From: Catellatospora sp. TT07R-123
Lineage (GTDB): Bacteria; Actinomycetota; Actinomycetes; Mycobacteriales; Micromonosporaceae
Direction of reading: 5' to 3'
Length of the DNA: 64,000 nt
NCBI RefSeq assembly: GCF_018327705.1
Contig: NZ_BNEM01000001.1
Location: forward strand, 558,001 to 622,000
Positions 45,837 through 53,861 of the stretch are shown one piece after another. The translations under genes were made by a program, and so were the position numbers. Every line of letters begins with the position of its first letter. Position 1 is the first letter of the stretch. Below the pieces are notes generated by a model that had not been told where the DNA came from, ran no database searches, and worked only from the letters and a program-made list of their open reading frames with translations.

Positions 45837-48119
45837 TCAGACGGCGTATGCCTCTACCTCGTAGAGGCTGTAGCCCCACTGGGTGGCTCGTTGCGTGCCG
45901 TAGACGCGCAGGTAGCGGCCGCTGGCGGTGAGCCCGGTGAGGTCGTCGGCGCCGCCGTCGCCGGTGCTCGTCGAGTAGGCGGTGGTCCACGTGGTGCCGT
46001 CGTTGGAGGTCTGGATCTGGTACGACCTGCCGTACGCGGTCTCCCAGCGCAGGATGATGTGTTTGACGGTCTGCGTGGCACCAAGGTCGATCTGGATCCA
46101 ACTGGGATCCGCATAGGCTGACGACCACCGCGTGGACGTGTCTCCGTCTACCGCGTAGGAGCCCGGGAAGTCGGCCGTCTCCGTGGACGAGACCGTGACC
46201 GGCCGGTTGCGGGCGAGGTTGGGGGTGCCCGGATAGACCTCGAACTCATAGAGCGAGTAGCCATAGGTCGTGCCCCGTGCGGTGCCGTACATCCTGACGT
46301 AGCGGCCGCTGCCCGCCAGGCCGGTGAGATCGTCGACGCCGCCGTCGCCCGTGGTGGTGGAGTAGACGGTGGTCCAGGCGGAGCCGTCGTTGGAGGTCTG
46401 GATCTGGTACGCCCTGCCGTATGCGGTCTCCCAGCGCAGGATCACCCGTCCGATCGAGACTGTCGAGCCCAGGTCGACCTGGATCCAACTGGGATCGGCA
46501 TAGGCTGACGACCAGCGGGTAGCCCCGTCACCGTCGACGGCCGCGCTGCTGGGGAAGGACGGGGTCTCCGTCGAGGAGGCCGTGACCGGCCGGTTGAGCG
46601 CGAGGTCGCCGGGGAGGCTGACGGTCGGCCAGCCGGGAGAGTGGCCGATGGTGTCGGCGATGGTCGTGAACGAGGAGTAGGCGGCGACGAGCTTCGGCGA
46701 GCCCCAGGTCTGCTGGGCGAGGACGCGCAGCGGGTAGCGGATGCCGGCCGCGACCTGTTCCTCGGTCTCGGCATTCGGGTTGTCGCACCAGACGTGGATG
46801 TTGGTGCCAAGATTCCTCGTGCCGTCGGAGATCGTGTTGCCGCCCTGGAAGAGGTCAGGGCTCCAGGTCTCGTAGCCCCACTGGCTGTTGGGCTTCGACC
46901 CGCCGAGCACATAGTAGGTCGGGTCCCAGGACTCGTTGGCGACGAGGTGCCCGGCGGCGACGAGCTGGGCCGGCGTGAGTCCGTAGTTGTACCAGTATTC
47001 GACGATGATGTTCGCGGCCGGGCTGAGGGTGCCGTCGCCGGACTTGATGCCGTCGTTCCACATCCGCATCGTCTTGCCGCCGGTCCGGACGAGGCCGTTC
47101 GCCCAGTTGATGTAGCCGTAGTAGGTGTCCTTCGCGGTCGCGCCGGACCCGTAGTGCGCGCGGGCATAAGTGAGCAGCTGCGGGTACTGAGCGTAGTCGG
47201 TGACGTACTCGTCTGCGCCGAGGTGCCAGTACGGCGCGGGGAACAGCGGCAGGTACTCGTTGATCAGATCGCCGATGAGGGTGTAGGACCCGGCCAGCGA
47301 CAGGTCGATGAAGGAGTTGCTGGCGGTGCCGGACGAGTTCTTGAGCTTCAGCTCGGGGTGGGCGGCGAGGATCGCGTCCATGTGTCCCGGGGTGTCGATC
47401 TCCGGCACGATCGTCACGTGGTATTTCTGACCCAGCGCCACCAGGCTGCCGATCTCCGCCTTCGTGTAGTGCTGGGTCGAGACGACCTCCGGGTGAGTGG
47501 CGGATTCGAGGCGGAAGCCGAAGTTGTCCGACAGATGAAGGTGCAAGTAGTTCATCCGCAGGTAGGCCAGCTCGCGGATGTGGTTGCGCACCCAGGCGAC
47601 GGTGAAGAACTTGCGGCCCTGATCGATCATCAGGCCGCGTTCGGGCTTGACCGGCCAGTCCTTCGCGGTGCCGGCGGGGACGCTCGCGGATTGGCGCAGC
47701 AGTTGCAGCACGGTACGCGTGCCGTAGAAGGCCCCGACGTCGGTACGGGCCGAGATGCCGATCGTGGCTCCGACGGTCATCGTGTAACCCTCGGCGTTGG
47801 CGTCGGCGCCGCCGAGGGTGAGGTAGATGTCACCGGTGACCGGGCTGCTGCTCTGGATCATCGAGACGGTCCTGCCCTGGTCTGTCGACAGGTCGTCGGC
47901 GAGAGTCTGTCCCTCGTCGGCGAGCTGGCCAGCGTAGGCGAGGTTCACCACGACCCGGCTCGTAGAGGTGAACGTGTAGCTGCCGGAGCCCACCGTCCAC
48001 TGCTGCAGCGCGGGGATCGTCTGCGGCGAGGCGGCGGCCGCTGCCGGTGCGGGCACGGTGAGGGTGGCGGCGACGGCAAAGACCGCCGTAAGCAGGCCTG
48101 ACGCGCGACAGGGGGTCAT
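45837..48119 (-). CDS. Secreted GH20 beta-N-acetylhexosaminidase with two discoidin domains
   Basis: A 760-residue exported enzyme. The ATG at 48119 has GAAGGGA upstream and begins a signal peptide (to about residue 29). An N-terminal GH20b-type domain is followed by the catalytic barrel (about 155-480): MIDQGRKFF, YLRMNYLHLHLSDNFGFRLE, VPEIDTPGHMDAI and the catalytic Asp-Glu pair in HLGADEYVTDY. Two F5/8-type C (CBM32) modules at about 485-620 and 625-760 are close copies of each other (both contain TRWSSAYADPSWIQ, then VDLG or IDLG). The enzyme would release GlcNAc or GalNAc from chitin, peptidoglycan or glycans through substrate-assisted catalysis. Confidence 0.93.
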   Translation of the reverse strand: MTPCRASGLLTAVFAVAATLTVPAPAAAAASPQTIPALQQWTVGSGSYTFTSTSRVVVNLAYAGQLADEGQTLADDLSTDQGRTVSMIQSSSPVTGDIYLTLGGADANAEGYTMTVGATIGISARTDVGAFYGTRTVLQLLRQSASVPAGTAKDWPVKPERGLMIDQGRKFFTVAWVRNHIRELAYLRMNYLHLHLSDNFGFRLESATHPEVVSTQHYTKAEIGSLVALGQKYHVTIVPEIDTPGHMDAILAAHPELKLKNSSGTASNSFIDLSLAGSYTLIGDLINEYLPLFPAPYWHLGADEYVTDYAQYPQLLTYARAHYGSGATAKDTYYGYINWANGLVRTGGKTMRMWNDGIKSGDGTLSPAANIIVEYWYNYGLTPAQLVAAGHLVANESWDPTYYVLGGSKPNSQWGYETWSPDLFQGGNTISDGTRNLGTNIHVWCDNPNAETEEQVAAGIRYPLRVLAQQTWGSPKLVAAYSSFTTIADTIGHSPGWPTVSLPGDLALNRPVTASSTETPSFPSSAAVDGDGATRWSSAYADPSWIQVDLGSTVSIGRVILRWETAYGRAYQIQTSNDGSAWTTVYSTTTGDGGVDDLTGLAGSGRYVRMYGTARGTTYGYSLYEFEVYPGTPNLARNRPVTVSSTETADFPGSYAVDGDTSTRWSSAYADPSWIQIDLGATQTVKHIILRWETAYGRSYQIQTSNDGTTWTTAYSTSTGDGGADDLTGLTASGRYLRVYGTQRATQWGYSLYEVEAYAV

Positions 48120-48336
48120 GTGAAGCGGTCCCTTCGGTCGGCCGGGCATAGGCCCACGACAACACTCACAAACCTCGATGTCAATATCTGTGGCGCCGGG
48201 CATCGGCCGTTGCCGTCCGGATGGCACAGATCCGCACAAAGCGCAGCGCACCTGCGCGTCATCCTCGGCGATCCGGCCGCACGGGCAGAAAAGCGGTCTG
48301 GCAGGAGTCCTTCGGCCATGCCAGACCGGCAAGGAA

Positions 48337-48705
48337 CGCAAATGGTCGGAGACCTTCGCCGACCGCTACTCCCAGGCCACCCTGTTCTGGAACAGCATGG
48401 CCGCGTGGGAGAAGGAGCACATCATCACCGCGTACCGGTTCGAACTCGGCGAGGTGGAACAACCGCACATCCACTGATGTTCGAACACCTCAACCAGATC
48501 GACCATCAGCTGGCCGTGGCCGTGGCCGCGGGTAATCGGTGTCGCGTCCCCGGCGGCGGGGCCGGCCAACCACGGACTGGTCGACGGGGCCGTGACGACT
48601 ACCGACGGAGCGGCAATTCCGGTGACCCGGGCCGTGAACACGGTGGCATCGGTGCTGTACGACGCCGTCGTGGTCGCCGACGGACAGGCCGCACCCGCGG
48701 CACCA
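48337..48705 (+). pseudogene. katE: Remnant of a KatE-type large-subunit catalase
   Basis: Translated in pieces, this stretch gives RYSQATLFWNSMAAWEKEH and ITAYRFELGEVEQPHI (48350-48474), then in a shifted frame MFEHLNQIDHQLAVAVAAG (from 48480), then after a one-base change GIGVASPAAGPANHGLVDG and NTVASVLYDAVVVADGQAA. These are consecutive parts of the core end and the C-terminal flavodoxin-like domain of HPII-type catalases. At least two frameshifts, a stop at 48475, and loss of the whole N-terminal haem-binding part show that it is dead. No intact catalase is nearby. The upstream 200 bases hold nothing recognisable. Confidence 0.75.
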
Positions 48706-48730
48706 TCCGTGCTACGGACCCGCGGCTTCT

Positions 48731-49249
48731 TCAGCGTACTTCTTCCTGCGCGTCATCTCGGGCCTCGGCGGTGGCCATGCGTGCCCGCGCCTGAACGACC
48801 TCCCGTTCCGCCTCCATCCGCCCAGCCCAGACGCCGTGCTCGGCGTCGACGCTCTTTCCGGGCTCCAGGTCTGTATAGATCTCGAAGAAGTGCTGGATTT
48901 CCATCCGGTGGTAGGGCTCAAGGTCGTCGATGTCGGCGAGATGAGCGAGGCGAAGATCCGCGATGGGCACGCACAGGACCTTGAAATCGGGGCGTCCCGC
49001 ATCGCGCATGCGGAACATGCCGATCGCCCGGCAGCCGATGACGCAGCCGGGAAAGGTCGGCTCCTGGACCAGCACCAGCGCATCCAGCCGGTCGCCGTCC
49101 TCGCCGAGGGTGTCCTCGATGAAACCGTAGTCGGCCGGATACTGCGTCGAGGTGAACAGCGTCCGATCCAACCGGATTCGGCCCGTGGCGCGCTCCATGC
49201 GGTACTTGTTGCGGGTCCCGCGAGGAATCTCGACCGTCACGTCGAACAC
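48731..49249 (-). CDS. ppa: Inorganic pyrophosphatase, family I
   Basis: A 172-residue soluble pyrophosphatase, which hydrolyses pyrophosphate with magnesium. VFDVTVEIPRGTRNKYRME is the family start; YPADYGFIEDTLGEDGDRLD contains the metal-binding Asp cluster (canonical DGDPLDVLV reads DGDRLDALV here). VPIADLRLAHLADIDDLEPY and IQHFFEIYTDLEPGK follow. The GTG at 49249 is chosen since it gives the normal family length and start; an upstream in-frame ATG at 49330 would add a non-conserved 27-residue tail. It is 107 bases downstream of the Asp23-operon end, on the same strand. Confidence 0.92.
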   Translation of the reverse strand: MFDVTVEIPRGTRNKYRMERATGRIRLDRTLFTSTQYPADYGFIEDTLGEDGDRLDALVLVQEPTFPGCVIGCRAIGMFRMRDAGRPDFKVLCVPIADLRLAHLADIDDLEPYHRMEIQHFFEIYTDLEPGKSVDAEHGVWAGRMEAEREVVQARARMATAEARDDAQEEVR

Positions 49250-49356
49250 TTGCCCACCGCGCCCCGCGGCGGCCTCCGGCGGATGCCGCCCCGACCGCGC
49301 CGGGAAAGCCGGGAAAAGCGAACTGGTCAACTACCTGCCCCCACGTCTGGCGGTCC

Positions 49357-49932
49357 TCAAACCACCCGGCCCGGTCGGCGGCCGGTGTCGAGGTCCACGC
49401 GCACGGGCAGGTCCGGCCGGCCCAGTACGCGGCGGGCGTCTGCCAGAGCCCCCTGTTCGATCCGGTCGCACAGGGGCGCGAGCCTGCCCGGGGCGGAGGT
49501 CCGCACCCCGACAGCCATGATCGGCTTCTGCGGTTCGCCGAGGAGGCGGACCTTCGCCGAGGCGACTCCGCGGTACGCCTCGATCTGGTCCCGCACGGCT
49601 TCCTCCAGGGCGGGTCCGGCCAGCGTCGTGTGCTCGCCGGTGTCCGGTTCGGTGCGCAACGCCACCGTACGCAGCCGGTCGGTGGCGAGCAGCACCGCGA
49701 GCATCCACTTCACGGCCAGCACCAGCACTACGACAGCACCGGCCACCACGACCGGCCACAGCCAGCGGCTGTTGTCGGCGGCGTACCGGCTCACCGGACT
49801 GTCGGCGAGGACCCGGTCGCGCAGCGACCAGCCCAGGGCGTCGGTGTGGGCCAGCAGGCCCACAACCCCGGCAGCCAGCAGCAGCGTTCCGACGGCGAGC
49901 AGCGCGATGCGGTTGAAGCGGTCCACGTTCAT
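49357..49932 (-). CDS. amaP: AmaP-like membrane anchor of the Asp23 system
   Basis: A 191-residue protein with two membrane helices (about residues 8-30 and 58-82) and a cytoplasmic C-terminal half containing EEAVRDQIEAYRGVASAKVR and ADARRVLGRPDLPVRVDLD, the pattern of the alkaline-shock response membrane anchor AmaP. It tethers Asp23-type proteins to the membrane. GGAGGGG precedes the ATG, which overlaps the stop of the preceding gene by four bases. Last gene of a six-gene operon (52060 to 49357). Confidence 0.82.
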   Translation of the reverse strand: MNVDRFNRIALLAVGTLLLAAGVVGLLAHTDALGWSLRDRVLADSPVSRYAADNSRWLWPVVVAGAVVVLVLAVKWMLAVLLATDRLRTVALRTEPDTGEHTTLAGPALEEAVRDQIEAYRGVASAKVRLLGEPQKPIMAVGVRTSAPGRLAPLCDRIEQGALADARRVLGRPDLPVRVDLDTGRRPGRVV

Positions 49933-50459
49933 GATCCCCTCCGGGACAACCTCACCGTGAGCCGGGGCTGGCGACGCAGGCGCAGTCGGTCGAGCCTTTC
50001 CCGCACCGCGGCGCTCACCTGGCCGGCCAGCGCGGACCGGTCGGCCACGTGGGCGCCGGCGCGCACAGAGATCCGGGTCCGCCCGACCTTGACCCGTTCC
50101 GGGACGACTCCGTCGACCTCCTGGACAGCCGCGGTCACGTCCCGGGCGAGAGTGCGGCGGCTTATCGCCGCGTCGGTGGCCGGGTCCGCGGTGTCGATAG
50201 GCAGCCGCCGGACCCTGGCCGGCCACAGCTGTGCGAGCACGAGCGCGGCACCTGAAGCGAGGAGCAGCAGGCTGACGGCGAGCGCCTGCCGGTCGCCCCA
50301 GGCGGTGCGCCGCACCCACCCGGCCGCGGCGGGCCAGTCGACCAGCAGCGGGCCCTTGCCGATCAGCACGGCGACGGCCTCGACGATGACAAGAGCCGCC
50401 GCAGCGGCCAGGGCCAGGCCGGTGATCAGGGCGAGCAGGCGGTTGACGAGCCTTCTCAT
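49929..50459 (-). CDS. DUF6286-type membrane protein of the Asp23 operon
   Basis: A 176-residue protein with two N-terminal membrane helices (about 8-35 and 58-82) and a basic cytoplasmic domain containing RRTLARDVTAAVQEVDGVV and VKVGRTRISVRAGAHV, resembling an Asp23-like fold. Such DUF6286 proteins sit beside Asp23 and AmaP in actinobacteria. AGGAGG precedes the ATG. Overlaps the amaP-like start by ATGA, and is 18 bases after the Asp23 gene at 50478. Confidence 0.78.
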   Translation of the reverse strand: MRRLVNRLLALITGLALAAAAALVIVEAVAVLIGKGPLLVDWPAAAGWVRRTAWGDRQALAVSLLLLASGAALVLAQLWPARVRRLPIDTADPATDAAISRRTLARDVTAAVQEVDGVVPERVKVGRTRISVRAGAHVADRSALAGQVSAAVRERLDRLRLRRQPRLTVRLSRRGS

Positions 50460-50477
50460 GCTGCCTCCTGTCGTTGG

Positions 50478-50909
50478 CTAGCGCACGCGGGCGCCGGCGT
50501 GGTTGGTGCCGATCAGGTCGGTGACGTCGATGTCGACGGCACCGACGTGCAGGCCGGTCACCTGTTCGACACGGGTGCGCACGTGGTCGCGCAACGCCGC
50601 GGTGACGTCGGGCAGCGATGCCGGCCATCGCACGCTCACCACCAGGTCGACGTACACGCGGTCACCGTCAACATGCGCGGATGCCTTCGGTCGATGGCTC
50701 AGGTCCGCCTTGCCACCGAGTTTGTCGGTGCCGTGCAGGCGACCGAGCCCGTGTGTCGGGCCACCGACGTCGGGCAGCTCGCCGGCGGCCTGTGCCGCCA
50801 CCTTGGCGATCACGTCCTTGCTGATGCGGATCGTTCCGCCGGATGACGGCCCGGCGTCTTCGGGCGGGCTGGTCGCGGGGTCTGCCGCGTGCCGTGTGGT
50901 GGCTGTCAT
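50478..50909 (-). CDS. Asp23/Gls24-family protein
   Basis: A 143-residue soluble alkaline-shock/envelope-stress protein. IRISKDVIAKVAAQAAGELP begins the fold, DRVYVDLVVSVRWPASLPDV the second half and RVEQVTGLHVGAVDIDVTDL the end. The first 25 residues are a Pro/Ser-rich disordered arm. GGAG precedes the ATG. Its start overlaps the stop of the small membrane protein gene (ATGA). Confidence 0.87.
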   Translation of the reverse strand: MTATTRHAADPATSPPEDAGPSSGGTIRISKDVIAKVAAQAAGELPDVGGPTHGLGRLHGTDKLGGKADLSHRPKASAHVDGDRVYVDLVVSVRWPASLPDVTAALRDHVRTRVEQVTGLHVGAVDIDVTDLIGTNHAGARVR

Positions 50910-51097
50910 CGGGGACTCCGACGCTGACCGGTGCCCTCGCCGAGCCGACTGAGATCCAGTTCCCCGGCCAGTACCTTCGCCACCGCCCAGCCGGCGAGCC
51001 CGAACGCGGCGACCACGACCATCGGCCCGAATCCGGCATACACCAGCACGACGCCGAGGAGCAGCCCCACAGCGGTGCCGAACATGGTGCGATTCAT
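50906..51097 (-). CDS. Small membrane protein (DUF2273-like) of the Asp23 operon
   Basis: A 63-residue protein made of two adjoining hydrophobic helices (MFGTAVGLLLGVVLVYAGFG and PMVVVAAFGLAGWAVAKVLA) and a charged tail ending in GQRRSPR. Small proteins of this type accompany Asp23 and AmaP in many Gram-positive bacteria. GGGAG precedes the ATG at 51097. A longer in-frame reading to 51304 is only the antisense of the neighbour gene. Confidence 0.75.
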   Translation of the reverse strand: MNRTMFGTAVGLLLGVVLVYAGFGPMVVVAAFGLAGWAVAKVLAGELDLSRLGEGTGQRRSPR

Positions 51098-51128
51098 GAG
51101 CTGCTCCCTCGCGTTGTCTGAACTGAAT

Positions 51129-51593
51129 TCAGGCCGCGGCGTTAGCCCTGTGCGGCATCGCCTCGGACCCGAGTAGGTCACCGTGCGTCTTTGCGGGTTC
51201 CGCCGAGGCGTGTGCCAGGACCACCCGGGCGTCGAGAAGGCCCGCCGCTCCCGTCGTGGCGGACGTCGGCGCGCCGGTCGGCGGGCCGGCCTCGGGCGGG
51301 TCACCGAGATCGCCGATCGTCACATCGACGGCACGCCCGGGGACCAGCGGCGCCACCGCCGCCTGGACCCCCGCGGCGACCTCATCTGCCGGTATCCCCC
51401 AGGCCGCGCGCAGCTGGATCTCCACCGCTCGCGGTGTCACCCGCACACCCAGCACCCGCCTTCCGGGAAGGTAGGTCGCCACCTCCGGGAACCCGCCCAG
51501 CAGCGCCTCCACCCCGCGGCAGGCGCGGGCCGCGCCCGCCACCGCCTCGGCATCGACTTCCGGCAGCCGCTCGGCCGACCCCGGCGTGCACAT
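51129..51593 (-). CDS. Asp23-like protein, second copy
   Basis: A protein of about 154 residues. After a short arm it has VDAEAVAGAARACRGVEALL, VATYLPGRRVLGVRVTPRAV and IPADEVAAGVQAAVAPLVPG, the same beta-alpha pattern as Asp23 but more divergent and longer in the loops; the C-terminal 45 residues are Ala/Pro/Thr-rich. The ATG at 51593 overlaps the stop of the preceding asp23 gene (GTGATG), with a GTG one codon earlier as the other possible start. Confidence 0.72.
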   Translation of the reverse strand: MCTPGSAERLPEVDAEAVAGAARACRGVEALLGGFPEVATYLPGRRVLGVRVTPRAVEIQLRAAWGIPADEVAAGVQAAVAPLVPGRAVDVTIGDLGDPPEAGPPTGAPTSATTGAAGLLDARVVLAHASAEPAKTHGDLLGSEAMPHRANAAA

Positions 51594-52060
51594 CACTCGA
51601 CCCTGGCCGAACTGCGATCGTCGCCTGTGTCCGGCAGGTGGACGTCGTCGACGTTCACGTTTACCTCGACCACTTCCAGGCCGGTCATCCGCTCGATCGA
51701 CTGCTTGACGTTGCGCTGCACGCTGCGGCCCAGCTCCGCGATGCTGGCCCCGTAATCGACCACGATGTCGAGATCGACCGCGGCCTGCGTCTCGCCCACT
51801 TCGACGCCGACTCCCTGAGCGACGTTCGGGCCCGCACTACCCGGGATCCGCTCCCGGATCGCGCCGAACGCCCGCGCGCTGCCGGTACCCATCGAGTACA
51901 CACCGGCGACCTCACGACAAGCGATTCCCGCGATCTTCTGAACCACGCCCTGCGCGACGCTGATCTTGCCGGTATCGGTCACCAGCCGGTCGTTGCGCGG
52001 CTTCGCCTCCCGACCCGCCTCGGCGGCCGGCACGGGAGAACGTTCCATCGTCTGCGTCAT
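51593..52060 (-). CDS. Asp23/Gls24-family protein, first of operon
   Basis: A 155-residue protein and the most canonical Asp23 member here: TDTGKISVAQGVVQKIAGIA, REVAGVYSMGTGSARAFGAI, AAVDLDIVVDYGASIAELG and SIERMTGLEVVEVNVNVDDV. AGGAGA precedes the ATG. Asp23 proteins form a membrane-proximal layer and are expressed in envelope or alkaline stress. It heads the run of six overlapping or closely spaced genes to 49357. The upstream region (to about 52190) holds its promoter, next to a dead csp fragment. Confidence 0.88.
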   Translation of the reverse strand: MTQTMERSPVPAAEAGREAKPRNDRLVTDTGKISVAQGVVQKIAGIACREVAGVYSMGTGSARAFGAIRERIPGSAGPNVAQGVGVEVGETQAAVDLDIVVDYGASIAELGRSVQRNVKQSIERMTGLEVVEVNVNVDDVHLPDTGDDRSSARVE

Positions 52061-52190
52061 CGGCTTCTCCTTGGTCTCGCCTTCAGCCGCTCCGTTCCCA
52101 CACCGCGCCGGTATCAGTCATGTTTTGCGAATTTTGTTCGCCACGTCCGCCTTGCGGATATCGCCCCGGTTGGCCAGAAAGCCGGCGGCG

Positions 52191-52342
52191 GGTCAGGAAG
52201 CGGCAGATCAGCCGGTCGATTCGACGCGCTCGTTCTCGCGCAGCTCGGGGTAGCCGCCGATCTGGATGACCGAGTGGTGGACGAAGACGTCGGCGGTGCC
52301 GCCGTCGACGGTGATGAAGCCGAAGCCCTTGTCGGCTTGAAC
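52191..52342 (-). pseudogene. Chimeric remnant: csp fragment joined to DEAD-box helicase fragment
   Basis: Bases 52222-52342 match the cold-shock gene at 43797-43918 except for a few substitutions and one missing base in the GTCGGC-ATTGAAC stretch; read on the reverse strand they give [19 protein letters not shown] and [18 protein letters not shown]. Bases 52191-52219 match 28 of 29 bases of the helicase gene at 42866-42894 (DRLIRRFLT). Both pieces have the same orientation and the same order as in the intact csp-helicase locus, so this looks like a duplicated locus with a large internal deletion. No start codon region remains. Confidence 0.8.
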
Positions 52343-52909
52343 GCAGCCCGAGTCCCAGTCGAGGCTCGGCCATCAGCGCACAGGAAGGCACTACTCGCCC
52401 AACCCGAAAATCTTCAGCGGCGCTAGTAGACATCCAGTCCGGCCCTGTGTAGTGTTCCAGTTGTTGCAAACGAAGATCTATCGAGTGCGGCAGGTGAACT
52501 GCAGCACGGGTAGGAAGCAGGACCGTCCGACCGTTCGGGACGCGAGGCCAGGTGCACGAAAGAGGCCCCGCAGACCGCACGCCGGGTGAAGGACCGCATC
52601 GATTCCGGTCATGGCAGTTCTGGCAAGTCGCACGACCGCAGTACCCGTAGTTGATCAGTGACAGGTGAAGGCGAGAGGAGTAGTGCCATCGGATCCCCGC
52701 CCGGCACGCATGCCGGCGGGCCGCAGACCCCGAACGGAAGGTGGTCCCCGGTCGTATCCACGAGATGCTCGCTACCCCGCGCTGTCTGGCGGGCGCGAGA
52801 AGACGGTAAGCCGGTGCAGTCGGCCGGCGATGGTATGTAACTCGTTTCTCCCCAAGGATCCCGGCGTCTTGGCGCCGGGATCCTTACCTGCGTTCTAGGA
52901 AAGGTGCCT
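52343..52909. other. Non-coding region and leader before the MerR-type gene
   Basis: About 560 bases without a convincing gene. The last 300 bases have several short inverted repeats (for example around 52695-52720 and 52800-52835) and end in a very stable hairpin 24 bases before the MerR start. It may be the leader of that gene or a separate small RNA. Confidence 0.45.
52854..52885 (+). terminator. Strong terminator/attenuator directly before MerR gene
   Basis: A perfect 13-bp stem (AAGGATCCCGGCG and its complement, six-base loop). It ends 24 bases before the ATG and 11 bases before the ribosome-binding site, so it would cut transcription of the MerR gene from any upstream start unless opened. 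Confidence 0.75.
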
Positions 52910-53248
52910 ATGACCTCTGCTGACAGTGTCCCGGCCGACAAGTTCGACGACGACGACTATCCCGCGTACACGATGGGCCGGGCCGCCGAGATGCTCGGCG
53001 TCACCCAGGCTTTCCTCCGCTCCCTCGAGGGCGGTTTGTTCGTCCCGGCCCGCTCCGACGGCGGCCATCGCCGCTACTCGCGCTACCAACTGCGCCTGGC
53101 AGCCCGGGTCCGCGAGATCGCCGACCAGGGCACACCGGTCGAGGCGGCGTGCCGCATCATCATTCTCGAAGACCAGCTGCAGGAGGCGCTCGAACTCAAC
53201 CGGCGCTACCAGGCCGAAGGCCGACCCGCTCCGGGCGGTACCGAATAG
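52910..53248 (+). CDS. MerR-family DNA-binding protein
   Basis: A 112-residue protein with AGGAAAGG before the ATG. The MerR-type winged helix reads AYTMGRAAEMLGVTQAFLRS and LFVPARSDGGHRRYSRYQLR, followed by a short dimerisation helix LEDQLQEALELNRRYQAEGR. There is no effector domain, as in the HspR/BldC-like short members, so it may act as a stress or developmental repressor. The long leader with a terminator-like hairpin suggests attenuation. An upstream GTG two codons before is less likely. Confidence 0.9.
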   Translation: MTSADSVPADKFDDDDYPAYTMGRAAEMLGVTQAFLRSLEGGLFVPARSDGGHRRYSRYQLRLAARVREIADQGTPVEAACRIIILEDQLQEALELNRRYQAEGRPAPGGTE

Positions 53249-53604
53249 CGCCGCATCGCCTCGATCGTCGACGCCGCCGCGCCGGCGCCCCACCGTGGGT
53301 GCTGCACTTGGGTGCCAGCGCGCTCACGCTGCACCGCTGTGTATCGGCCACCCGGCCGGGCTCGTCGCAACGTAATCCTCGCCGGGCCTGCCGTGGGCGA
53401 CGGTCAGCGTCCGGCTGGACGCAGCACGTATGTCGCCGCGTGGCCCCAGCTGTGTTCGGGGGTGCAGCGGCCCGGTTGTCCGCCGTTGGTTTGCTGCCAG
53501 GATGTCGCTCGCGACCACGGGGTTGCCTACCCCTCCAGCAGCGATCGCGGCCTTCTTGAGCAGCCGGATGAACTTGAGCAGCCGGATGAAGTGGCCGGCT
53601 GGGG
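53249..53604. other. Intergenic stretch, no recognisable gene
   Basis: About 350 bases between the MerR gene and a transposase remnant. No frame gives a recognisable protein. An 18-bp perfect tandem duplication (CTTGAGCAGCCGGATGAA twice) lies at 53555-53590. Confidence 0.45.
53555..53590. repeat. 18-bp perfect tandem repeat
   Basis: CTTGAGCAGCCGGATGAA occurs twice in immediate succession, at the broken 3' edge of the transposase remnant. Confidence 0.9.
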
Positions 53605-53739
53605 TGGGCTGCGGCGGTAGCCCTGGGCTTTGATCTGCCGGAACAGTTCCGAGGCGTTGCGCTGGCCGAGGTTGTACTGCTGGCAGAGGAAGGCTTTGTG
53701 GCCGTCGAGCAGGGTGCGACGGTGGGTGACGGTGACGAG
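53605..53739 (-). pseudogene. Transposase remnant (ISL3-like)
   Basis: The reverse strand from 53739 reads LVTVTHRRTLLDGHKAFLCQ and then QYNLGQRNASELFRQIKAQGYRRS, which resembles the central part of ISL3-type transposases (a helix-turn-helix region before GY-GSYATVRDYL). Both ends are missing and no terminal inverted repeats were found, so it is a small fossil of an insertion sequence. Confidence 0.5.
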
Positions 53740-53861
53740 GAGTCGAGGTCGGCCAGTTCCGGTCGCGACGTCGCTTCTCGTAAGGCCAGGGCTACCGGAG
53801 TTCGGCTGCTGCAGTCATCGCCAGCGGTGGTTATGAGCTCACACTGACGGGGCGGCCATCT

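Noticed and set aside
48120-48794. A 224-codon forward frame through the catalase remnant
   Set aside because: It crosses the remnant in a non-catalase register for most of its length; the catalase-like pieces lie in three different frames, so no single intact protein is made.
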